Position numbers and translations under genes: made by a program
Notes under the pieces: model-generated
What the model saw: the letters and a program-made list of their open reading frames with translations, nothing else
The model's database searches: none
What the model was told of the DNA's origin: nothing
NCBI RefSeq assembly: GCF_039655745.1
Contig: NZ_JBBYXI010000002.1
Coordinates: 124,001 to 188,000, forward strand
DNA from: Hohaiivirga grylli
GTDB lineage: Bacteria; Pseudomonadota; Alphaproteobacteria; Rhizobiales; Beijerinckiaceae
Length of the DNA stretch: 64,000 nucleotides
Direction of reading: 5' to 3'
Part shown: positions 6,857-13,949 of the stretch, piece after piece
Layout: each line of letters begins with the position of its first letter
Numbering within the stretch: position 1 is the stretch's first letter

Positions 6857-8974
6857 TCAGGGATGCTTTGCTTTTTGAGCAACAGCTATTGCAAATGAAT
6901 ATACTAAGGCGACTTCTTCCAAACGGTCAAACCGTCCTGATGCGCCGCCATGTCCTGCATCCATGTTCGTTTGTAAAAAGATCGGACCGCCACCAGTCAT
7001 GGTTGCTCGTAATTTGGCAACCCACTTGGCTGGTTCCCAGTAAGTGACGCGTGGATCCGTAAGACCACCGAGCGCAAGAATAGCTGGGTAATTCTGAGCT
7101 TTAATATTATCATATGGTGAATAGGCGAGGATTGTCTCGAACTCTTCCTTACTTGCCGCAGGATTTCCCCACTCTGGCCACTCTGGAGGGGTGAGGGGAA
7201 GCTCTGTATCAAGCATGGTATTGAGAACATCAACGAAGGGGACTTCGGCGATAATCCCTGCGAAGAGCTCCGGGGCAAGATTGGCAACCGCCCCCATGAG
7301 CATACCGCCCGCACTGCCACCCTGGGCAAGAATAGCGCCTTTAGAAGTGTAACCAGAACGGATGAGTTGTTCTGCGCAAGTAATGAAATCAGTAAAGGTG
7401 TTCATTTTCTTGTCGCGCTTGCCGTTTTGATACCAGTGCCAGCCTTTCTCGGTTCCGCCGCGAATATGTGCAATCGCATAAATAAAGCCACGGTCAACCA
7501 GAGAGAACAGGTTGGTACGAAAACCGGCAGAAATTGAATGACCATAAGAGCCGTAGCCATAGAGCAGGCAGGGAGCTGAACCATCAATTGGAGTATCTTT
7601 ATGATGAATCAGGGAAACCGGCATTTCTGCGCCATCAGAGGCCACTGCCATTATTCTCGCGACAATGTAATCCTCAGGGTTATGGCCGCTTGGAACTTCC
7701 TGTCTTTTACGTAAAATCCGTTCTTGAGTATCAATGTTATAATCATAAACTTCGCTTGGAACGCGCATTGAAGAGTAAACAAAGCGAATTATGCTTGTAT
7801 CAAATTCGCGACCTGCCTCAATGGAAAGGGCATAGGCTTCATCTTCAAAGACAATCTGCTGCTCTTGTGAGGTTTGCATATCGCGAATGATGATCTGTGT
7901 ATTGGCATTCTCGCGTTCAGCCCTTATGAGATATTGAGCCAGAGGCAAAACTGAGAGCAGCATTACTCCGGGACGGTGCGGTACCAGATCCTGCCAGTTT
8001 GATTTATCCGGGGATGTAACAGGGGTGCTGATAATCTTGAAATCTTCAGCCCCATCTGCATTGGTCAGAATAATAAGATCATTTCCCCAGTGCTCTACTT
8101 CATACTGTACTCCCCGATTTCTTTTCGTAACAATCACTGGTGCTGAATTGGCATCATCTGCATCTAGTAACCACGCTTCTGAAGTTTCGTGATCATGCGA
8201 ACCAATAATAATGAATCTTCCAGATTGCGTCTTTTCAATACTAATAAAGAAACCTGAATCCTTTTCTTCATAGATGACCGGGTCGCTGGTAATGGGTGTG
8301 CCAAGAATATGACGTTTAACACGTACTGGCCTGTGTTTGCTGTCTAGTTCAATATAGTAGAAACCTTTACTGTTATTAATCCAGACAATGTCGCCAGATG
8401 TTTTCTCAATTCTTTCCTCTTGATCTTGGCTCGTGGGTATATCGCGAATGGCAATGGTATAGAATTCAGAGCCATTCGTATCCGCACTCCATGCCAGTAA
8501 ACTATGGTCTGGTGACACCTCGGTATCGCCTAAATCAAAGTAAGAAAGGTCTTTTGCCTCAATATCTGCATCAATGAGAACCTGTTCCTGTCCGGTTTGT
8601 CTGTTCTGACGACAGAACTGCCCATGCTGTGCACCTTCAGTAAAGCGTGTAAGATAGGCGTAAGGTCCGTCATTCTCCGGAACGGAAGTATCGTCTTCCT
8701 TTATTCTTGCTCGCATCTCGCTTTGAAGTAATGAGGCAAAAGGCTTTATTCTTGAAAAAGATTTTTCCGTAAATTTGTTTTCATCAAGAAGGTGTTCTTT
8801 AATATTTTCAGGAAGAAGCTTTGGATCTTCTAAAACTTCCTGCCAGTTCTTGGCTTTTAGCCAAGCATAGTTATCACTTATTTTCGTACCGAAAACAGAA
8901 AAATTAAATGGTTTTTTCTCCGTTATTGGCTCTGGAAAGCTTAATATTTCTAATTGGGGATTTTCTTTTACCAT
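6857..8974 (-). CDS. ptrB: Oligopeptidase B, S9A prolyl oligopeptidase family
   Basis: 705 residues, normal for the family. An N-terminal beta-propeller region (to about 410) is followed by an alpha/beta hydrolase domain with catalytic Ser in QGGSAGGMLMG, Asp in GLTDPRVTYWEPAKW and His in DAGHGGASGR. Family-typical YGYGSYG and AHIRGG motifs are present. Oligopeptidase B cleaves short peptides after Lys or Arg in the cytoplasm. The start ATG 8974 has only a weak GAGAAC-like site. Upstream of and probably cotranscribed with the isochorismatase-like gene. Confidence 0.93.
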   Translation of the reverse strand: MVKENPQLEILSFPEPITEKKPFNFSVFGTKISDNYAWLKAKNWQEVLEDPKLLPENIKEHLLDENKFTEKSFSRIKPFASLLQSEMRARIKEDDTSVPENDGPYAYLTRFTEGAQHGQFCRQNRQTGQEQVLIDADIEAKDLSYFDLGDTEVSPDHSLLAWSADTNGSEFYTIAIRDIPTSQDQEERIEKTSGDIVWINNSKGFYYIELDSKHRPVRVKRHILGTPITSDPVIYEEKDSGFFISIEKTQSGRFIIIGSHDHETSEAWLLDADDANSAPVIVTKRNRGVQYEVEHWGNDLIILTNADGAEDFKIISTPVTSPDKSNWQDLVPHRPGVMLLSVLPLAQYLIRAERENANTQIIIRDMQTSQEQQIVFEDEAYALSIEAGREFDTSIIRFVYSSMRVPSEVYDYNIDTQERILRKRQEVPSGHNPEDYIVARIMAVASDGAEMPVSLIHHKDTPIDGSAPCLLYGYGSYGHSISAGFRTNLFSLVDRGFIYAIAHIRGGTEKGWHWYQNGKRDKKMNTFTDFITCAEQLIRSGYTSKGAILAQGGSAGGMLMGAVANLAPELFAGIIAEVPFVDVLNTMLDTELPLTPPEWPEWGNPAASKEEFETILAYSPYDNIKAQNYPAILALGGLTDPRVTYWEPAKWVAKLRATMTGGGPIFLQTNMDAGHGGASGRFDRLEEVALVYSFAIAVAQKAKHP

Positions 8975-9343
8975 TTAACTTGTTCTCAGATGCTGGATGG
9001 CTGTGGTTTTTGTCAAACCAATTTTAATATGTATTCTATGTTTTAAAGCGTATAAATATGCGAGAGGCAATGAATTATACGCTTAAAATAACTGATAAGG
9101 CTAATTAAGGCGTCTAACTTACATGAACAAATTTAATAAAATTTCAATAACGCACTATTATTTTCAATAGTTAACTTGTCGGTAAGAGTAAATTGCTATA
9201 TTTAGGCTTAGGACAGTTAATCGAAAGTCATTTTCGATTTAAGTGGCAAAAAATATAATTCCTGTGCCAATCCTTATTTTATCAGGGATTGCCGCAACGG
9301 GTAGTCACAGTAAATGGAACAGTAAATAAAGGACAGCGTTCAA
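8975..9343. other. AT-rich regulatory region upstream of mucR
   Basis: 369 bases without a gene, very AT-rich, as expected of DNA bound by MucR-type proteins, which control their own genes. Two signals stand out: TTAA-N7-GTAA at 9171-9185, one base short of a CtrA box, and the 8-base inverted repeat AATCGAAA / TTTCGATT with a 5-base spacer at 9219-9239. The latter is a candidate operator about 105 bases before the mucR start. Confidence 0.5.
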
Positions 9344-9766
9344 ATGAGCGATAATCTTGCAGCAGCGAGCTATATTGAATTGGCCGCAGATATTGTGTCT
9401 GCTTATGTTAGCAACAATTCGGTCCCATCCGGAGACTTGCCAAATCTTATTAATGATGTTCACTCAGCTCTTCTGCGCGTAACAACTGGTGCTGTTGAGC
9501 CTCAGACCGAAGCTCCAAAGCCAGCTGTTTCTGTCAAGAAGTCCATCACCCCAGATTATATTGTTTGCCTCGAAGACGGTAAGAAGTTCAAGTCTCTGAA
9601 GCGTCACCTGCGTACGCAGTACAATATGTCTCCTGAGCAGTACCGCGAAAAGTGGGGTCTGCCAGTTGATTACCCAATGGTTGCTCCAAACTATGCCAAG
9701 GCTCGTTCTGACCTGGCTAAGGAAATGGGTCTGGGTCAGCAGCGCCGTAAGCGTCGCGCTCGCTAA
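9344..9766 (+). CDS. mucR: MucR/Ros-family transcriptional regulator with altered zinc site
   Basis: 140 residues, standard for Ros/MucR global regulators of Hyphomicrobiales (surface polysaccharide, motility, cell cycle, virulence). N-terminal oligomerisation region (about 1-50), zinc-finger-like DNA-binding domain with CLEDGKKFKSLKRHLRTQYN, the hallmark DYPMVAPNYA, and a basic tail QQRRKRRAR. Aligned to Agrobacterium Ros, ligands would be Cys75, Asp78 and His88; the positions of the last histidines carry Gln92 and Tyr93, so a complete four-ligand zinc site is absent. Zinc-less MucR relatives that still bind DNA are known. Ends in a terminator. Confidence 0.95.
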   Translation: MSDNLAAASYIELAADIVSAYVSNNSVPSGDLPNLINDVHSALLRVTTGAVEPQTEAPKPAVSVKKSITPDYIVCLEDGKKFKSLKRHLRTQYNMSPEQYREKWGLPVDYPMVAPNYAKARSDLAKEMGLGQQRRKRRAR

Positions 9767-9790
9767 GACAAACTTTAAATAGTTTTTGAA

Positions 9791-9816
9791 AGGCCCGATT
9801 ATTCGGGCCTTTTTTT
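9791..9816 (+). terminator. mucR terminator
   Basis: AGGCCCGA, four-base loop, TCGGGCCT, then a T-run, directly after mucR. Confidence 0.9.
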
Positions 9817-9836
9817 ATTGCAGCAAAGACTGTTTT

Positions 9837-10259
9837 TTACTCTATAGCTGCACGTGCATTATTCTGAATACGCTCAACCATAGATCTTAAACCATTGGAG
9901 CGCTGGGGGGTGAGGTGCTGCTCAAGACCAATTTCTGACAGTATCTGTATTGGATCTATTTCAAGTACTTCGGCAGGCGTTTTGTTTGAATACAAAGCAA
10001 TCATGACAGCCACCAGCCCTCGAACAATATGGGCATCACTATCACCTTGCAGTTTTAGTGTTTTTTTATCTCCATCCTGTTGCCAGTGATGGAGAAGCCA
10101 TACCTGACTTGCACAGCCTAAAACCTTATTCTCAGAGGTTCTGTCACTCTCAGGTAATTCAGGTAAAGCTTGCCCAAGCTCGATTAGATAACGATATCTT
10201 TCTTCCCAATCATCGATGAGTTGAAAGTTCTCGATGATCTCTTCAATCTTGAGTGACAT
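9837..10259 (-). CDS. sufE: SufE family sulfur-acceptor protein
   Basis: 140 residues. SufE takes persulfide sulfur from the cysteine desulfurase SufS and passes it to the SufBCD scaffold. The acceptor cysteine is in VLGCASQVWL (about residue 49), the N terminus has the usual WEERYRYLIELG, and the end carries QRSNGLRSM. AGGCGAC precedes ATG 10259. It stands apart from any suf cluster here, as is common in rhizobia and Brucella. A DUF5330 gene lies upstream on the same strand. Confidence 0.93.
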   Translation of the reverse strand: MSLKIEEIIENFQLIDDWEERYRYLIELGQALPELPESDRTSENKVLGCASQVWLLHHWQQDGDKKTLKLQGDSDAHIVRGLVAVMIALYSNKTPAEVLEIDPIQILSEIGLEQHLTPQRSNGLRSMVERIQNNARAAIE

Positions 10260-10333
10260 GTCGCCTCACATATTATTTGCACCTCTATATATGAAAATAG
10301 AGCTGTGATGGCGAGCCTTACGAAAGAAGCCTG

Positions 10334-10645
10334 TCAATTTTTTTCAGGATTACCCGAAATCGGGAAGTTTTTTGGGGACTGTGATGCCCGTTCAGTATTG
10401 TTCGCAAAGGGTATTCGTGAAAGTGCTTCCTTCTTTGCTGCTTCTATTAACTGCTTCTGAACTTCATCACTGACCGTTTTCTTTGCATTGTCAGGTAAGC
10501 TTTTCCAGACAGCATCCGCCGCTCCTGAAACTGATAAATTATCAGGCTGGTGTAAAGGTTGGTCTGTTGTTGGCTGATCATATCTGAGAGGGGCCAGATA
10601 TACGAGCGCGCCAATAACAATTGCACTTCGAACAAGAATACCCAT
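10334..10645 (-). CDS. DUF5330-like small membrane-associated protein
   Basis: 103 residues: one N-terminal hydrophobic segment (about 3-20, IVIGALVYLAPL) then a soluble, helix-prone part with WKSLPDNAKKTVSDEV. The neighbourhood next to sufE and the architecture match proteins annotated DUF5330 in Hyphomicrobiales; I recognise no function. The start is uncertain because no clear Shine-Dalgarno is seen. Confidence 0.7.
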   Translation of the reverse strand: MGILVRSAIVIGALVYLAPLRYDQPTTDQPLHQPDNLSVSGAADAVWKSLPDNAKKTVSDEVQKQLIEAAKKEALSRIPFANNTERASQSPKNFPISGNPEKN

Positions 10646-11000
10646 CCCGTTACTTTATTCTGAAATTATAGAAAAATACTTAACCCGTTTACCGAAAATT
10701 CCATCCTGAAGCAGGGTGGGAAAGTATTTATGAGTAGTTAACTATAAAGCGATTTTTTAACTTTCATAAAATATGGAAAAACATGTTATCTCTTTGTAAT
10801 AAAATATTATTTTTATTTTTCTGTGATGTTTAAAAAGATGAAATGTTTAAGTTTCGTTTAGATGCTTTCTGGCACGATAGGCCATGAGAAATTTAAACCT
10901 GTATGCGTGCTCTTTATTTCAAAGAACAGATTGTAGCAGGTCATTATAAGGAATGATTCTGATGCGATGAGGCCGCATTGGAAGTTGCTAGAGAAACAGG
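10646..11000. other. AT-rich intergenic region
   Basis: 355 bases between divergent genes. Very AT-rich around 10735-10860, which presumably holds promoters for both directions. I see no RNA-like structure, repeat or convincing coding frame. Confidence 0.4.
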
Positions 11001-11786
11001 ATGAGATCAGTGCGTAACGCCTATTATCAACCCGAGTATGATGACATGTATGCTCCGCCTAAACGTAATCCGACACCTCGGCGTAAAGCTGCTGCAGGTA
11101 AACGACTATTGGGTATGCTGGCCAAGAATCCTCAGAAGGTTTTTACAGGTGCTCTCTTTCTGGGAATTACAGCGGTTGTTTCGGTAAACGCTTTGGTTAT
11201 GCAAACATCCCGGCATCCTGCTCCAATGTTCTCACCCATTCCAGTTGCGGCTCCTGTTCCGACACCGCGGCCTGTCGCTCAGGCAGTACCAGCACAGGAA
11301 GCATCAGTTGCCTCAACAGTCGAGGGAAATAATAACCAGACTGCAAATGTCAGCCCTGTATCGGTTCCTGTCCCGGTTGCGAGAACTGAAACGCAATCCA
11401 GGGACGAGATCGGTGATATTATCCGTACTGGTAGCACAGCACCTCAACCTGCAGCTTCAGTACCTGCGCCAGCACCACGTGCTGCCGTTGCTCCCCAGCC
11501 ACCTGCACGCCGTGATGCAATTGCTGACTTAATCCGCAGTAATGGGAATGCTTCAGCAGCAGCTAGTCCGGGCGAAATGGATGCGCAGAAACGTAAGGTT
11601 ATGGCAGGACAACAGGCCCTGAATAAATTGGGATATGGTCCGCTGACAACCGATGGTGTTATGGGAAGTGGTACCAAGAAAGCTATCGAGCGGTTTGAAT
11701 TCGATAAGCGCTTGCCTGTCACAGGTACGCTGAACTCGCAAACGGTATCTGAACTCGCATCTTTGTCCAAGTTGCCAATCAGGTAA
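11001..11786 (+). CDS. Membrane-anchored peptidoglycan-binding protein
   Basis: 261 residues: basic cytoplasmic N terminus (1-45, many Arg/Lys/Pro), one transmembrane helix (about 48-66), a long Pro/Ala/Val linker (about 70-195) and a C-terminal PG_binding_1 domain (about 200-258) with LNKLGYGPLTTDGVMGSGT and AIERFEFDKRLPVTG. It should sit in the inner membrane with its tip on periplasmic peptidoglycan. The linker holds a duplicated motif, RDEIGDIIRTGS and RRDAIADLIRSNG, about 40 residues apart. Followed after 9 bases by a DUF1491 gene, probably one operon. Confidence 0.85.
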   Translation: MRSVRNAYYQPEYDDMYAPPKRNPTPRRKAAAGKRLLGMLAKNPQKVFTGALFLGITAVVSVNALVMQTSRHPAPMFSPIPVAAPVPTPRPVAQAVPAQEASVASTVEGNNNQTANVSPVSVPVPVARTETQSRDEIGDIIRTGSTAPQPAASVPAPAPRAAVAPQPPARRDAIADLIRSNGNASAAASPGEMDAQKRKVMAGQQALNKLGYGPLTTDGVMGSGTKKAIERFEFDKRLPVTGTLNSQTVSELASLSKLPIR

Positions 11787-11795
11787 TTTATACCC

Positions 11796-12137
11796 ATGCC
11801 TCGCTTGACGTCAGAGTTCTGGGTTTCTGCCTACATCAGAAGATGTAATCTTGAAGGCATCCCTGCTGTCTTACGTCGGCGCGGCGCGAGTGAAGCGGGT
11901 GCTATATTTATAAAAATTGATAAGCTTGACGGTACTGGTGATCTATTCGGACCAGTTCCACAGTCTGGTTTTGATACAGAAGCAACCGATGATCGGCAGT
12001 TTAGTCTTATTCTGGAAGCAGCTGCATCTTTAGACATTGAAGAGAAAATGCAGCGCGAAATAAGATTTGATGAAGATTTATGGTGGGTGGAAATAGAGAC
12101 TGCCCGTGATGAACATTTTCTCACAGTAGTCACATAA
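11796..12137 (+). CDS. DUF1491 family protein
   Basis: 113 residues matching the small alphaproteobacterial DUF1491 family: SEFWVSAYIRRCNLEGI near the N terminus, VLRRRGASEAGAIFIKI, then LFGPVPQ and a C-terminal DEDLWWVEIE. Cytoplasmic and of unknown function. Located 9 bases after the peptidoglycan-binding gene, an arrangement common in Hyphomicrobiales. Confidence 0.87.
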   Translation: MPRLTSEFWVSAYIRRCNLEGIPAVLRRRGASEAGAIFIKIDKLDGTGDLFGPVPQSGFDTEATDDRQFSLILEAAASLDIEEKMQREIRFDEDLWWVEIETARDEHFLTVVT

Positions 12138-12472
12138 GTCATTATTTCACTTATTTATGGCGAGTGCGTCAATTTTACGCAAAAATACAGCCTGATATTA
12201 CGAAAATTCCGGAAATTCAAAAAAACTAATATTTTCAGGGGGTAGGGGTAAAAACGCTCCCTGATACGGAAATATATTCTATTTTATATAGTGAAAACGC
12301 ATAGCTCGGGCTTTATTTATTATGTTTGCCCTATAGATGATCATTGAAAGACTGCTATGCTGAAAGTGTGGAACGCGGTTCATTTTAAATGATTTGGTAA
12401 CGGTTCGTTAACCATAATGCGGTTTTTGGAAGTCGCTCTGATATTGAAAAATAAAAATCAGAGGAGGACATG
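12138..12472. other. Intergenic region with possible CtrA half-site
   Basis: 335 bases without a gene. TTAACCAT at 12408-12415 equals the half-site often bound by the cell-cycle regulator CtrA, about 60 bases upstream of the next start. The rest is AT-rich and I see no terminator or other structure. Confidence 0.4.
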
Positions 12473-12685
12473 ATGACCTGGAACAGGACGCATAAAGTAG
12501 AAGCGACAATCATACCGTTCCCCGTTGACCGGGCGAAAGAAAAGAAGGCTGAGCTGAGCAAAGCCGATAAGCTGGGGCAGATACTGTTTTTTACCGGTGT
12601 ACGCTATGAGCGCTGGGATGAAAGCTATTATGACCATCAGGATGATGATCATATGCCACCACGTCGTGGAGGCAGCAGATCCTGA
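12473..12685 (+). CDS. Unrecognised 70-residue protein
   Basis: A strong AGGAGG at 12462-12467 decides for the second of two adjacent ATGs (12473; 5-base spacing). The product is small and charged, with ATIIPFPVDRAKEKKAEL, then GVRYERWDESYYDH and an acidic/His run followed by a basic PPRRGG tail. No signal or membrane segment. Its 3' end overlaps the convergent DUF1254 gene by 37 bases. Similar short proteins with a GVRYER motif occur in rhizobia, but I know no function. Confidence 0.75.
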   Translation: MTWNRTHKVEATIIPFPVDRAKEKKAELSKADKLGQILFFTGVRYERWDESYYDHQDDDHMPPRRGGSRS

Positions 12686-13308
12686 GGTATCGTCTCTTCC
12701 AGCTCCGGACTTTGACTACGTAGCTGGTCTTGTGCCGTTAAGCGATGGCATTCAGCTAAGGCGGCAGAGTTTTCTGATAGCTGTTTAGCGCTCGGGTAAG
12801 GCGTGAAAGATCGAAGGACGATGACACCTTTTGTTGTTGGTGAAAAAACTTTGATGGTATGTGAGTAATAACTGTCATAATCGCCGCTTTGTACCAGCTG
12901 AGCCATCTGATTATCCGTTGCAATTATAAATTCATTTCTCCCGTGAACCTGTGCCTGGTCAGTAACGGCAAAATAAACATTCCCCTTTTGCGCGTGAAAT
13001 GAGACAGACTGAAAAGCAGTCTCTCCTGATACGGATAATAAGTAGGGGCCTTTTCTTAAGTCATATACACATACAGCCAGATTAACAGCCGGGTCTGCAT
13101 GGGCCATCCAGGGCAAGCCACTCCCGCTTTCCGGCATGGATATAAAGTCTGGTGCATCATCATGGGATGTATGTTCCAGTAAGCCATAAACATCTCTGTC
13201 GGTAAAGGCAGGAATAGTCAGAATGATGACAATATGGATGATGGCTCCAAGTATCAGCCCGGCAAGAGTTGCCAGCAGGAAGCGATAGCGTGCTCTCATG
13301 AGCTGCAT
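12649..13308 (-). CDS. DUF1254-type membrane-anchored protein
   Basis: 219 residues with an N-terminal transmembrane helix (about 9-31) and a periplasmic domain containing DPAVNLAVCVYDLRKGPY, VYFAVTD and VIVLRSFTPYP. Such proteins are paired with DUF1214 proteins in Hyphomicrobiales; here the pair overlaps by 13 bases (the DUF1214 gene is upstream), indicating translational coupling. Role unknown. The C terminus (LLPPRRGGI) lies in the convergent overlap with the 12473 gene, where the opposite strand also encodes PPRRGG. Confidence 0.8.
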   Translation of the reverse strand: MQLMRARYRFLLATLAGLILGAIIHIVIILTIPAFTDRDVYGLLEHTSHDDAPDFISMPESGSGLPWMAHADPAVNLAVCVYDLRKGPYLLSVSGETAFQSVSFHAQKGNVYFAVTDQAQVHGRNEFIIATDNQMAQLVQSGDYDSYYSHTIKVFSPTTKGVIVLRSFTPYPSAKQLSENSAALAECHRLTAQDQLRSQSPELEETIPQDLLPPRRGGI

Positions 13309-13949
13309 CCCTGTAGGGTAATCTCAGGTAATCGATACTGGCCAAGGCCAACACGGTCTTCAGTTGTTGGAAGATCGTACAAGCGTAGAACAATGAAAAA
13401 CTTTCCACTTTTGGGGAGTTTAATCCAGTTACCTGAAGCGGCATCCCTTGAGAGATTGATCGTGAAAGCACCCTGTTCATTTCGAACAATCTCGCTTGAT
13501 GTAAAGTTGGCTCGTGCAGCGTTGACATTGTGAAAGGCAGGAGTGCCAGTTCCGTAAACAGTTATCGTCCAATAACGGGCCTGAGAAATGCTGTTGCCTA
13601 ATGTGTAATGGCAGGATGCGTAGAGAGCTCTGCCTGTACTATCAGTTGTTGCCAGAAGCTCCAGCCCTTCATTGACGCCAAGAGGGAGCCTGGCTTTCTG
13701 GGTAACAATTGCCATTGCATAGGGGTCAATGTCAGAGGAGCCGATTTCTGGCCAATAGACCCAAGGTCCATTGTGTTCTTTCCCAAATGGGTAAGGCGTA
13801 CGTAGCATCCAGAGGGCGGAACCAAACCCAATAATGAGGGCAAGGAGCAAGGCATATAAAACCAGCCACTCAATAGATGGCGGCCATGCCGGAAGCCAGA
13901 ATGGACGCTTGGGGATACTGCTTTGAAAAACTTCCTGCCGGATGAGCAT
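13296..13949 (-). CDS. DUF1214 domain protein
   Basis: 217 residues: one N-terminal membrane helix (about 28-50), then a DUF1214 beta-rich domain with SCHYTLGNSISQARYWTITV, NFTSSEIVRN and WIKLPKSGKFFIVLRLYD. Probably periplasmic and membrane-tethered; function unknown. It begins one base after the PBP1A stop and overlaps the next gene, so PBP1A, DUF1214 and DUF1254 appear to be one leftward operon. Confidence 0.87.
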   Translation of the reverse strand: MLIRQEVFQSSIPKRPFWLPAWPPSIEWLVLYALLLALIIGFGSALWMLRTPYPFGKEHNGPWVYWPEIGSSDIDPYAMAIVTQKARLPLGVNEGLELLATTDSTGRALYASCHYTLGNSISQARYWTITVYGTGTPAFHNVNAARANFTSSEIVRNEQGAFTINLSRDAASGNWIKLPKSGKFFIVLRLYDLPTTEDRVGLGQYRLPEITLQGCSS

